In this document: piece by piece, positions 1 to 7,692 of the stretch
How the letters are laid out: each line of letters starts with the position of its first letter
Numbering within the stretch: the first letter of the stretch is position 1
DNA from: DSOI01 sp041394885
GTDB taxonomy: Bacteria; Acidobacteriota; Terriglobia; Bryobacterales; Bryobacteraceae
Assembly: GCA_041394885.1 (NCBI GenBank)
Contig: JAWKHI010000074.1
Coordinates: 1 to 16,397 of the forward strand
DNA: 16,397 nucleotides
Reading direction: 5' to 3'
Position numbers and translations under genes: made by a program
The notes under the pieces: generated by a model
Told to the model about the DNA's origin: nothing
Database searches by the model: none
The model's input: the letters and a program-made list of their open reading frames with translations, nothing else

Positions 1-63
1 TATCCTCACAAGACAAGCTCCGTCGGCTTGGTGGCCCCTGTCTTGCCGCGTTCGGTACACCCC

Positions 64-1920
64 ATGAAGACAGCCGTCATCCGTCAACGAGTCGCCGATT
101 TTTTGAAGCGCCATCCTCCGTTCGACACCGTCCCCGAGGAAGATCTTGTGCAACTGGCCGGAAGCGGGCGTGTGCAGTTTCACGAATCGAGCGAATATGT
201 TTTTCGCAAGGGCGCGAGCCGTGGATCGATGGTGTGGGTGATCCAGCAAGGCAAGGTGGAGATCCTCGACGATTTACCGAGCGGGGAACAACTGCGCGAT
301 ATGCTGGGCGAGGGCGATCTGCTGGGGATGGGGCGATTTTTGCGCGCGCCCACGTTTCTGCACTCGGCGCGGACGGCGAGTGACGTCATCCTGTATGCGA
401 TCGACGGCGATGCGATGGAGGAACTGGTTTCGCGGCATCCGGCGATGAGCCGGTACCTGGCGGTCCGTTTGTCGGTGACGGCGCGGTATGGGCGCGCCGA
501 GGATCGGAACGGGGCGGCGGCGCGTGGGTTGTGGGAATCGGAGCGGCGCAGTTGGATGGACGGACCGGGTCCGGGGATGGAGTTTTTCCGGAGCCGGGGG
601 ATGATCGTGGCGAGCGGGGAGCAGGCGGGAACAGTGCTGGAACGAATGTCGCGGGAACGGGCGGTGTGCGCGATGGTGACCGGCGCGGGTGGGTTCGCGG
701 TGGGGCTGGTGAGGGTCGGGGACGTGGCGGCAGCGGTAGCGCGCGGGGACACGGGCGTGGCAATCGCACAGGTGTCGCGAGGGCCAGTGGCCGCGGCGCG
801 TCCCGATGAGCCCGTGGCCGGGTATTGGATGCGGATGATGACGTCGCGCGCACCGGTGCTGGCGATCACCGCCGACGGAGCGGCGGCATCGCCATTGCTT
901 GGGCAGTTGAGCGCGGCCGATTTGGCGATTGTCTGCGGGCGGGATCCGTTCGGGTTGCAGGAAGCGATTCTCGGGTGGACGGGGGCGGACAACCTTTCGA
1001 TGTTGATCGGGCGATCTCGCGAGTTGGTGGCTGAGACTCTCACGTCGCCGGGTAGCGTGGATCGGGGGGCCGCGCTGATCGCGGAGTATGACCGGGCAGC
1101 GTGCGAGCGGCTGATCGCCGAGAGTGAAGAAGAACTGGGCGCGGCGGGCCGGCCGGTGGCCAAGGTGGCGTGCTGGTTCGGGACAGGCGCGACGGGGCGC
1201 GGAGAGTCACTGGGCGAGTTCGCTCCGGAGCTATGCGGCATCGCCGAAGATGGGAGCCGGCAGGAGGAGATGGACGAGCTTGCGGACGCGCTGGGGCGTC
1301 GCATGGGTGGTCAACGGCCCGCGATTTTGACACGCTCGGAATGGCGTGAACGGTTCCACGAGTTGATCGGAAATCCGATTCTCAATTCGATTTGGGAGAA
1401 TCGGACGCTGCTTGACCAGCGGCCGATTCATGGCGATCTGGCCGAAACGAAGAGCCTCCTGAAACACGTGGCGGCCGAGGTGGCGTTGGAACCGAACTTC
1501 GTGCGCATCCTGGCCAACGACAGCCTGGCGCAGTTTCCGCCATTGACGTTCTTCCGCGGCCTCGTGATCGATATGGAAGGCGGCGAACACCAGACGTTCG
1601 ATCTCGATACGGCGGCTATTCTGCCGATCATCGACTCGGCACGGGTGTTCGGCCTTTCCACGGGAGCGGAGGGCACGTCGAACACCGTTTTGCGTCTGGA
1701 AGCAGCGGCCCGCGTGTCGCCGGAATCGGCCGAGATCCTAATGGACGCGGCCGAAGCGTTTCGAACGGTTTGTTGGCTGCGGGCGCGGCTGGGAGGACCC
1801 GTGGTGGAGCCGGCGACTCTCACCAAGATCGACCAGGGACTGCTTAGCAGCGCCTTCGCGGCGATTCATGAATTGCTGGCACTGACTGCGTCGCGGTTCG
1901 GATTCGAGACGGCGCCATGA
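64..1920 (+). CDS. cNMP-binding / CBS-like / DUF294 putative nucleotidyltransferase protein
   Basis: Probable cytoplasmic regulatory protein of 618 residues. Residues about 20-120 look like a cyclic-nucleotide-binding beta-barrel (a VWVIQQGKVEIL core, then GEGDLLGMGRF). Residues about 178-300 are a poorly conserved CBS-like region. Next comes a DUF294 nucleotidyltransferase-like domain, and residues about 433-578 match the DUF294 C-terminal substrate-binding domain (PIHGDLAETKSLL, TFDLDTAAILPIIDSARVF). The family resembles the nucleotidyltransferase part of GlnD, but the expected GSxGRxE...DxD signature reads GATGRGESLGEFAPE at residues 375-389, so both metal-binding aspartates are missing and catalysis is doubtful. 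ATG at 64 was chosen over TTG 28 and GTG 31 because homology begins just after it; none has a clear ribosome-binding site. The stop overlaps the exonuclease start by 4 nt (ATGA), which suggests translational coupling. Ligand and target cannot be read from the sequence. Confidence 0.85.
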   Translation: MKTAVIRQRVADFLKRHPPFDTVPEEDLVQLAGSGRVQFHESSEYVFRKGASRGSMVWVIQQGKVEILDDLPSGEQLRDMLGEGDLLGMGRFLRAPTFLHSARTASDVILYAIDGDAMEELVSRHPAMSRYLAVRLSVTARYGRAEDRNGAAARGLWESERRSWMDGPGPGMEFFRSRGMIVASGEQAGTVLERMSRERAVCAMVTGAGGFAVGLVRVGDVAAAVARGDTGVAIAQVSRGPVAAARPDEPVAGYWMRMMTSRAPVLAITADGAAASPLLGQLSAADLAIVCGRDPFGLQEAILGWTGADNLSMLIGRSRELVAETLTSPGSVDRGAALIAEYDRAACERLIAESEEELGAAGRPVAKVACWFGTGATGRGESLGEFAPELCGIAEDGSRQEEMDELADALGRRMGGQRPAILTRSEWRERFHELIGNPILNSIWENRTLLDQRPIHGDLAETKSLLKHVAAEVALEPNFVRILANDSLAQFPPLTFFRGLVIDMEGGEHQTFDLDTAAILPIIDSARVFGLSTGAEGTSNTVLRLEAAARVSPESAEILMDAAEAFRTVCWLRARLGGPVVEPATLTKIDQGLLSSAFAAIHELLALTASRFGFETAP

Positions 1921-2582
1921 CGGACGCGCCGCAACCCGCCGCGGCGGCGGAATACGAACGGTGTTTCGAATCGACGTGGGATGACTCGACGCCGGTGAGC
2001 GAGGTCCGTTTTGTGGTGCTGGACACGGAAACGACGGGGCTCGATCCGCGGCGGGACCGGATCATCACGATCGGTGCGGTGGCGGTGTGTGGCGGGCAGA
2101 TCCTGCTCGAGGACTGCTTCGAGGCGATGCTGCATATTCCGTACAACTTGTCGTCGGTGACGGTGCATGGCATCACCCGGGATCAGGCCCGGGAAGGGTA
2201 CACGGAGGCCGAGGCGATGGAGGCGTTGCTGCCCTACCTGAGGGACGGGGTGATCGTGGGGCATCACATCAGCCACGATGTGGCGGCTCTCGACGCGGCG
2301 TGCCAGCGCACGTTCGGCATCGGGCTGCGGAACCGGTTCCTGGATACGATGGATCTGACGCTGCACCTGGAACAGGACGGAGCGTTTCCGGGGCACGAGT
2401 TCCGATCCTTCACGCTCGACGCGCTTTGCGAATTTTTCTCGGTAACGCCGCATGACCGGCATACCGCGGGCGGAGACGCGCTGCTGACAGCACTGGTGTT
2501 CTTACGTCTGGTGCGATTGGCGGCACGCCACGGGCGCGGGACGCTTGGAAAGATCGCCGAGCGGTTCGAGGCGGAACAGTGA
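1917..2582 (+). CDS. DEDDh-family 3'-5' exonuclease (DnaQ/PolC epsilon-like)
   Basis: This 221-residue protein is a stand-alone member of the DnaQ exonuclease fold, which removes nucleotides from 3' ends of DNA or RNA using two metal ions. All three Exo motifs are visible: Exo I at D36/E38 (VLDTETTG), Exo II at D121 (VGHHISHDVAALD), and Exo III with H182 and D187 (HTAGGDA), so it should be active. It lacks the polymerase-binding tail of a true epsilon subunit and any polymerase or UvrC-like domain, so a proofreading role is unproven. The ATG lies inside an ATGA overlap with the upstream DUF294 gene. From memory, DUF294-CBS proteins and DEDDh exonucleases often sit next to each other in Proteobacteria near acetate-symporter genes; here the next gene is an MFS transporter. 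Substrate is unknown. Confidence 0.9.
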   Translation: MTDAPQPAAAAEYERCFESTWDDSTPVSEVRFVVLDTETTGLDPRRDRIITIGAVAVCGGQILLEDCFEAMLHIPYNLSSVTVHGITRDQAREGYTEAEAMEALLPYLRDGVIVGHHISHDVAALDAACQRTFGIGLRNRFLDTMDLTLHLEQDGAFPGHEFRSFTLDALCEFFSVTPHDRHTAGGDALLTALVFLRLVRLAARHGRGTLGKIAERFEAEQ

Positions 2583-2596
2583 CAGGCGGGGGGATG

Positions 2597-2602
2597 TATA
2601 CT
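2597..2602 (+). promoter_or_regulatory. possible -10 box (TATACT) for the MFS gene
   Basis: TATACT matches the sigma-70 -10 consensus at 5 of 6 positions and lies in the short gap between the exonuclease stop and the transporter ATG, 20 nt before that ATG. I see no convincing -35 element at 16-18 nt spacing, and no ribosome-binding site in the short leader that would follow. A chance match is possible. Confidence 0.25.
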
Positions 2603-2622
2603 GCCCATTTGACCGGGCTTTC

Positions 2623-3870
2623 ATGAACATCCAAGCGGCAGGGCGGGCGGCGCAGATCCGTGTAGTGGCGCTAATGACGGCGCTCAGCGCGATGAGCTAC
2701 TTCAACCGGACGATCATGTCGATCGCGGGTCCGGGGATCATGAAGGAGTTCGGGATCACGGAGACGTCGATGGGTACGGTGTACTCGTCGTTCCTGTTGA
2801 GCTACACGATCTGCATGGGGCTTGGCGGGGCGCTGGCGGACCGTTTCGGGGCGCGGCGCACTTTGTTGCTGGCGGGGTTGTGCGCATCGGGCTTCACGGC
2901 GCTCACCGCGTTATGCGGACCAGCCGGACTGGGCGCTTACTTCGGCGTGGTTACGGCGTTCCTGACGGTGCGATTCCTTTTTGGCGCGGTAACGGCGCCG
3001 CTGTATCCGTCCACGGCGCGGATGACGGCGGACCAGATCGAACCGCGGGCGCACAGCAGCGTGCAGGCGATCGTGATGGCGGGCGCGGCGGTGGGAGCAG
3101 CGATTTCTCCGGTGTTGTTCACGCGGTTGATCGGCTGGATCGGATGGCGGTCCTCGTTCCTGCTGGCGGCGGCAGCGACGCTGGTGCTCATGCTGGCATG
3201 GTTTTTGCTGGCGCCGAAAGACACTCCTCGTGGAGAAGCGGTGGCGAGCAAGCGCGCCGGGTGGGGCCGGCTGTTGACCGATCGCAACCTGCTGTTGTTG
3301 ACGTCGGGCTATTTCATGCTCAACTACTTCGAATACATTTTTTTCTACTGGATTTATTACTACTTTGGCGAGATTCGGAAGATGGGCACGGAGATGGGGG
3401 CGGTGGCGACATCGGCCATGTTCGTATCGATGGCGATCCTGTCTCCGGCTGGAGGGTGGCTTTCCGACCGGCTGGGGCTGCGTATAGGAAAGAAGCAAGC
3501 GCGCCGGGCGGTGAGCATGGCGGGCATGACCTCGAGCGCGGTGCTGCTGTTTTGGGGCGCGAGCGGGGTAGGCGTGGCGATGACGGTGACGCTGCTGGCG
3601 CTGGCGCTCGGCTGTTGCACGATGGCAGAGGGGCCATACTGGGCGACCGCGATGGACCTGGGACAGGAACAGGCGGGTGCGTCGTGCGGCATCATGAACA
3701 CGGGGGGAAACGTGGGCGGGATGCTGGCTCCGGTGGTGACACCGATAATCGCGGCCCGGTTCGGGTGGGCCGGGGGACTCTATTTCGCGAGCTTTCTGGT
3801 GCTGATCGGCGTGGTAACGTGGCTTTTTGTGAATCCGGGTGAGAATCGGGGCCGCGGCCGGGCGGCCTGA
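2623..3870 (+). CDS. MFS transporter, anion:cation symporter-like
   Basis: Inner-membrane secondary transporter of 415 residues, the normal length for a 12-helix major facilitator protein; many hydrophobic segments are visible. The MFS loop 2-3 signature is GALADRFGARR at residues about 69-79, and the N-terminal SYFNRTIMSIAGP segment with a paired IMKEFGIT resembles the anion:cation symporter (ACS) subfamily, which takes up hexuronates, glucarate and other organic anions. The substrate cannot be deduced and no catabolic gene is adjacent. The reading frame is open upstream to 2545, but that extension would overlap the exonuclease gene and is hydrophilic; the ATG at 2623 starts just before the first helix. 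There is no obvious Shine-Dalgarno sequence. It converges on hemG with 12 nt between stops. Confidence 0.88.
   Translation: MNIQAAGRAAQIRVVALMTALSAMSYFNRTIMSIAGPGIMKEFGITETSMGTVYSSFLLSYTICMGLGGALADRFGARRTLLLAGLCASGFTALTALCGPAGLGAYFGVVTAFLTVRFLFGAVTAPLYPSTARMTADQIEPRAHSSVQAIVMAGAAVGAAISPVLFTRLIGWIGWRSSFLLAAAATLVLMLAWFLLAPKDTPRGEAVASKRAGWGRLLTDRNLLLLTSGYFMLNYFEYIFFYWIYYYFGEIRKMGTEMGAVATSAMFVSMAILSPAGGWLSDRLGLRIGKKQARRAVSMAGMTSSAVLLFWGASGVGVAMTVTLLALALGCCTMAEGPYWATAMDLGQEQAGASCGIMNTGGNVGGMLAPVVTPIIAARFGWAGGLYFASFLVLIGVVTWLFVNPGENRGRGRAA
3850..3867. other. GC-rich inverted repeat at the MFS/hemG convergent junction
   Basis: A perfect 6-bp inverted repeat (GGCCGC at 3850-3855, GCGGCC at 3862-3867) with a 6-nt loop covers the last codons of the MFS gene. 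It also lies 15 nt beyond the hemG stop on the other strand. It could stall RNA polymerase or protect 3' ends in both directions. No T-run follows on either strand, so it is not a standard intrinsic terminator, and the repeat also encodes Arg-Gly-Arg-Ala-Ala. Confidence 0.3.
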
Positions 3871-3882
3871 TCGTGCCAGCGG

Positions 3883-5262
3883 TTATTTGACGACGCCAGC
3901 GGCCTCGGGCACCCCGTTGATGCGCTCCGCCGCTTGTTTGCCTAACCGGATACAGTCCGGGATTCCGATGCCGTGATAGCCGTTGCCCACCAGATGCAGC
4001 CAGGAGTGGGACTGCATGCGGGCGTCCAACTTCTTCTGACGTTCGGCGTGGCCGACGGTGTATTGGGCCATCGCGCGCGGCCAACGGAAGACGCGGGTAA
4101 ATGCAGGCTCGGCCGTGACGCCCATGATGCGGCGCAGTTGTTCGCGAACGACGCCCTCGTCGTATCGATCGCCGCGCACGAAGCAGCGCAGCAGCGCATG
4201 GGAGTCCGGAACCCGGTGCGGGAACTTGGTACCGACCCAGGTGCAGGCCACCATCTCGCCGGCGTCACGGCGCTCCTTTTTGGGAACCAGAAAGCCGAAG
4301 CCATCGAGCGGTGGATCCCATTGGTCCCGGCGGAAGCCGAGGGCTACGGTGATCGAGGAGGAATAGTCGATGGCACGGAGCATTTTGGCCAACTCGGGAT
4401 CGCACTGTTCGGTGAGGCGGGCAGCTTCATGGGCGGGGCAGGCGAGCACGACGTGCCTCGCGAGGATCCACTCGCCGCCGATGCGGACGCCCTTGGCGCT
4501 GACGGCTTCCACCTCGCCATTCACCATGTTGCCGATGGAGGGAAGGAGCGCGTCGACGAGCTGGGCGAGGCCGCGTTTGAGAGTCTTGAACAGGGATCCG
4601 GGAGCGGCGCCGGCGGCGGCTTTTCTGCCGGCGAGCACACCACGGGTGAGCGAACCGTGTTCTTTCTCGAGATCGACGAAGCGGGTAAGGGTGCTGCGGG
4701 CGCTGAGCTGATCCGGGTCACCGCCGAAGACACCGGCAAGGAGCGGTTCGGCCAGATATTCGACGGCTTCGCGACCGTAGTGTTCTTCGATGAACTCGCC
4801 GACGGAGCGGTCCCGCCCGTCGCCGGGCTGGGGTTTGCGAAAATACTCCATGCCCATGCGGGCCTTGGTGGAAAGGCTGAACAGCCGGGAGAAGGCCATT
4901 GGCAAAACGCGCGTGGGCACCATCATCATCAGGCCATCAGGCATCGGGACGAGACGGCCGTTCTTCCAGATGTAGGTGACGCGGCGATGGTCATTGGAAT
5001 CGATGACGTCACCGGCGAGGCCGAGTTCGCGAATCAGGTCGAGCGCCCAGGGTTTGGCGGAGAGAAAACTGTCGGGCCCGCCTTCGATGACGCAGCCTTC
5101 GACGCTTTCGGTGGTGATGACGCCGCCCAGGCGCGGTTCCCGTTCGATGACGGTGGGACGGATGCCGGCCTTGGCGAGATAGTACGCCGTGGACAGGCCC
5201 GAGATGCCGCCGCCGACGATCACCACGGGTGCGCCGGCGGACCGGTCAGGGTTTGAACTCAC
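3883..5262 (-). CDS. hemG: oxygen-dependent protoporphyrinogen (or coproporphyrinogen) oxidase
   Basis: FAD enzyme of about 459 residues that removes six electrons from protoporphyrinogen IX to make protoporphyrin IX, or from coproporphyrinogen III in the coproporphyrin branch; which substrate is used cannot be told from sequence. The FAD-binding Rossmann motif GGGISG is at residues 17-22, followed by TVIEREPRLGG. The central part has the family's substrate-domain features (EGGPDSFL, YLAEPLLAGVFGGDP), and the C-terminal FAD signature LVGNGYHGIGIP lies at about residues 425-436. Length fits the HemG/HemY (PgoX/CgoX) family. GTG at 5262 is the preferred start; TTG at 5268 adds two residues and is nearly as likely. 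Either start overlaps the end of hemE (17 or 23 nt), which points to coupled translation. It is the last gene of the long minus-strand cluster. Confidence 0.93.
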   Translation of the reverse strand: MSSNPDRSAGAPVVIVGGGISGLSTAYYLAKAGIRPTVIEREPRLGGVITTESVEGCVIEGGPDSFLSAKPWALDLIRELGLAGDVIDSNDHRRVTYIWKNGRLVPMPDGLMMMVPTRVLPMAFSRLFSLSTKARMGMEYFRKPQPGDGRDRSVGEFIEEHYGREAVEYLAEPLLAGVFGGDPDQLSARSTLTRFVDLEKEHGSLTRGVLAGRKAAAGAAPGSLFKTLKRGLAQLVDALLPSIGNMVNGEVEAVSAKGVRIGGEWILARHVVLACPAHEAARLTEQCDPELAKMLRAIDYSSSITVALGFRRDQWDPPLDGFGFLVPKKERRDAGEMVACTWVGTKFPHRVPDSHALLRCFVRGDRYDEGVVREQLRRIMGVTAEPAFTRVFRWPRAMAQYTVGHAERQKKLDARMQSHSWLHLVGNGYHGIGIPDCIRLGKQAAERINGVPEAAGVVK

Positions 5263-6268
5263 GGACAAACTGCACCACGGCTTTCACGTTATCCACCGGA
5301 GTTTCCGGGAGAATGCCATGGCCCGTGTTGAAGATGTGGCCGGGGCGGGAGCCGGTTCGTTTGAGGAGTTCGTGGACGCGCTGCTTCAGTTCCGGAAGGG
5401 GCGCGAACAGGACGGCGGGATCGAGGTTGCCCTGGATGGCGGAGCGGTAGGAGATGTCCATCCAGGCCTGATCCACGTTGATGCGCCAATCGACGCCGAG
5501 TACGTCGCCACCGGCGGCATGGAGCTCGCGGAAGTAGCCGCCGCAGCCGGTTCCGAAGTGGATGACGGGGACGCCGCCGGAGCGGATGCGTTCGATGAGG
5601 GCGCGGGAATAGGGGGCGACGTAACGTACGTAGTCGTCCGAGCCGAGGGCGCCGACCCAGCTATCGAAGACCTGGATGGCGCGGGCTCCGGCGGAGATCT
5701 GCATGAGGGCGTAGGGGCCGAGCACGTCGACCAACTTGCCCATGAGACGGCGCCAGAGGGTTTCGTCGCGATACATCATCTGCTTGGTCTTGAGGAACGA
5801 CCGGGACGGGCCCCCTTCGATCATATAGCTGGCCATGGTGAACGGAGCACCGACGAAACCGACGACCGGGACGCGACCAGCGAGCGCCCGCACAACGTTC
5901 TGTATGGACTCGCCGACGTAGCCGAGATCGTCGGTATTGGCGATCGAGAGCGCGTCGACGTCCTCCGAGGTGCGGACGGGGTTATCGATGACGGGCCCTT
6001 CGCCTTCGACGAACTCGAGGTTCAAGCCCATGGGCTCGACGGGCAGGAGCAGATCCGCGAAGATGATGGCGGCGTCCACATCGAGGGCTTCCACGGGCTG
6101 AAGGGTGACCGCAGCAGCGAGGTCAGGCCGCTTGCAAATCTCGAGGATGTGGTGATGCTTCCGGATCTCCCGGTATTGCGGCATATAGCGCCCGGCCTGT
6201 CGCATGAACCACACCGGACGAAAGTCGGTGGGCCTGCGACGGCAGGCATCGAGAAAACGGCTGTTCAT
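5246..6268 (-). CDS. hemE: uroporphyrinogen III decarboxylase
   Basis: Cytoplasmic enzyme of 340 residues that removes four carboxyl groups from uroporphyrinogen III to give coproporphyrinogen III. The family hallmark FMRQAGRYMPQYR is at residues 21-33, the catalytic aspartate is D72 in IIFADLLLPVE, and YMIEGGPSRSF and the C-terminal NTGHGI histidine motif are present. Length is normal. The frame is open to ATG 6283, but the internal ATG at 6268 forms an ATGA overlap with the apbE stop and leaves an N-terminus of typical length, so I chose it. Neighbours are apbE upstream and hemG downstream, both overlapping. The intervening heme genes (coproporphyrinogen oxidase and ferrochelatase) are not in this window. 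Confidence 0.96.
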   Translation of the reverse strand: MNSRFLDACRRRPTDFRPVWFMRQAGRYMPQYREIRKHHHILEICKRPDLAAAVTLQPVEALDVDAAIIFADLLLPVEPMGLNLEFVEGEGPVIDNPVRTSEDVDALSIANTDDLGYVGESIQNVVRALAGRVPVVGFVGAPFTMASYMIEGGPSRSFLKTKQMMYRDETLWRRLMGKLVDVLGPYALMQISAGARAIQVFDSWVGALGSDDYVRYVAPYSRALIERIRSGGVPVIHFGTGCGGYFRELHAAGGDVLGVDWRINVDQAWMDISYRSAIQGNLDPAVLFAPLPELKQRVHELLKRTGSRPGHIFNTGHGILPETPVDNVKAVVQFVREFKP

Positions 6269-7254
6269 TGGAGCCACGCGCATGCGATTCTTGTTCGATC
6301 CTCACAAAAGAAAACCCGGTACGGCTGGCCGTCGCGATCACGCGGCTTGCGCCGCTTGGCCCACTGCTTTCCCAGGATAAACATCGGTTTCGTCCAGGCC
6401 TCGGTGTCGATGGTGCGGGCGGCAAGGACCGTCACCGACAACATGCCTGGAGCGGGGTAACCAGACCGGGGGTCAAAAATGTGCGAGTACATTTTGCCCC
6501 CGGACATGAAAAATTTCTCGGACGTGCCCGAGGTGGACATGGCGGAGTCCCTGAGGGTGACATCGCCGACGGGCGGTTCGGTCCCGGGGTTGCGGGGGTG
6601 GCGGATCTTGACCTTCCAGCCGTCCTCGCCGGGCGGGGCGCCGAGTCCATAAATGCTGCTGCCTCCGGCCGAGACGAGGGCGGAGGCGATGTTCTGTTCG
6701 CGCAACAGGTCCACGATGCGGTCGACGGCGTAACCCTTGCCAATACCGCCGGGGTCGATTTCGACGCCCTCGCGGCTGAAACTCACGGTCGAATTTTCGC
6801 GATCGAGAACCACTTTTTGATAACCAACGCGGAGCAGCGCAGCCCGGATCTCAGCCCGGTGCGGCAACCGTCCCGTTCCTTTGTAGAAGCCCCAGGTCCT
6901 CACCAGCGGCCCTACCGTAATATCGAAGGCGCCTTCGGTGGCCCGGCTGTAGGCCAAGCAAGCATCCAGAAGGGCGAACAACTCCGGCGTCACCCGAACG
7001 GGGTGACTGGCGGCCTCCCGGTTCACCTTGCTCCACTCGCTGCGGGGCTTGTAGTTCGACAATAGGTTGTCCAGGCGGCGTACTTCTTCAAACGCGATAT
7101 CCACGGCGGCCTGCAACCGGTTGCGATCATCGCCATAGGCCACGACGGAAAAGGTCGACCCCATCGCATCGACGGTGGATTCGATCCGCAGCGGCGGCGC
7201 CGGCCAAGCCGTTGGCAGCGTTGCCAACCACAAAATTAGCACAGCCACCCTCAT
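6265..7254 (-). CDS. apbE: ApbE-family FAD:protein FMN transferase, exported
   Basis: Protein of 329 residues predicted to attach FMN covalently to a threonine or serine of target flavoproteins on the outer face of the inner membrane. Residues 1-19 form a Sec-type signal peptide (hydrophobic LILWLATLPTAW, then small residues). No lipobox cysteine is seen, so it is probably not a lipoprotein. Family motifs are DAMGSTFSVVAYG (29-41), EGAFDITVGPLV (107-118), DPGGIGKGYAVD (167-178) and HIFDPRSGYP (248-257). Near the C-terminus the usual ADA(L/W)xT metal-site segment reads DTEAWTK, so the ligand may be Glu or the nearby Asp. No flavinylation target (Nqr, Rnf or FMN-binding-domain protein) lies nearby. 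It follows rbfA by 12 nt and overlaps hemE by 4 nt. Confidence 0.93.
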   Translation of the reverse strand: MRVAVLILWLATLPTAWPAPPLRIESTVDAMGSTFSVVAYGDDRNRLQAAVDIAFEEVRRLDNLLSNYKPRSEWSKVNREAASHPVRVTPELFALLDACLAYSRATEGAFDITVGPLVRTWGFYKGTGRLPHRAEIRAALLRVGYQKVVLDRENSTVSFSREGVEIDPGGIGKGYAVDRIVDLLREQNIASALVSAGGSSIYGLGAPPGEDGWKVKIRHPRNPGTEPPVGDVTLRDSAMSTSGTSEKFFMSGGKMYSHIFDPRSGYPAPGMLSVTVLAARTIDTEAWTKPMFILGKQWAKRRKPRDRDGQPYRVFFCEDRTRIACAWLQ

Positions 7255-7263
7255 GAAGTCTTC

Positions 7264-7269
7264 ATTCTA
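7264..7269 (-). promoter_or_regulatory. possible internal -10 box (TAGAAT) before apbE
   Basis: On the minus strand TAGAAT (5 of 6 to consensus) overlaps the rbfA stop codon and ends 9 nt before the apbE ATG. If used, transcription would start within a few bases of the ATG and give a nearly leaderless apbE-hemE-hemG message. No good -35 element is visible, so confidence is low. Confidence 0.25.
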
Positions 7270-7665
7270 AAGGATTTTTTTGGGGACTCCGGACGATTCG
7301 GGTTCCGGCGCCTCCCGCGGGCGTCCCTTTCGGATGCGGCGGAGCATCGAATCGGCCTTGGTGCGGAGTTGCGGGGTCAGGTCGAGCTCGAATCGAAGGT
7401 CCGGGATGAAGAAAACATCCACGCGCTCGGTGAGCAGATGGCGAACATAACCCTTTGCTTTTTCAATGGCTTTGAGGCATTCAGCCTGCTCGGCCGGGGA
7501 TCCGTCGACGGCGAGACGGATGTGGGCCTTCTTTCCGTCGCCGGACAGCACTACGTCGATGACGGCAGTGTCAGTAATGCGCGGGTCGGCCAGTTCGTAG
7601 TTGAGAATTTCATCAATTTCGGTGCGCAAGGCCTCGGTGAGGCGTTCGCTGCGCCGGGGATCCAT
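7267..7665 (-). CDS. rbfA: 30S ribosome-binding factor A
   Basis: Single-KH-domain protein of 132 residues that binds the 30S subunit and helps mature the 5' end of 16S rRNA, also aiding cold adaptation. The family pattern is clear: RRSERLTEALRTEIDEILN at the N-terminus, DPRIT, then VVLSGDGKKAHIRLAV, KAKGYVRHLLTERV and the DLRFELD strand. A charged Pro/Glu tail (GRPREAPEPESSG) follows the KH fold. The frame is open to a TTG at 7683, but the ATG at 7665 matches the family start better. It lies 27 nt after ylxP and 12 nt before apbE. In E. coli rbfA is followed by truB-rpsO; here it is followed by apbE and heme genes. Confidence 0.95.
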   Translation of the reverse strand: MDPRRSERLTEALRTEIDEILNYELADPRITDTAVIDVVLSGDGKKAHIRLAVDGSPAEQAECLKAIEKAKGYVRHLLTERVDVFFIPDLRFELDLTPQLRTKADSMLRRIRKGRPREAPEPESSGVPKKIL

Positions 7666-7692
7666 ATGCTCACGGTACCACAAGGGCCGCGG

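Noticed and set aside
1..63. Promoter or upstream gene end before the DUF294 gene
   Set aside because: Only 63 nt are available; no convincing -35/-10 pair, terminator or gene fragment could be identified.
180..1304. 374-codon open frame on the minus strand, antisense to the DUF294 gene
   Set aside because: Ser/Arg/Pro-rich composition artefact; the plus strand has clear cNMP and DUF294 domains.
3973..5256. 427-codon open frame on the plus strand, antisense to hemG
   Set aside because: Product has no family features, while the opposite strand encodes a full protoporphyrinogen oxidase with FAD motifs.
5189..6460. 423-codon open frame on the plus strand, antisense to hemE and the end of apbE
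   Set aside because: Spans two real genes of the other strand and shows no domain; shadow frame.
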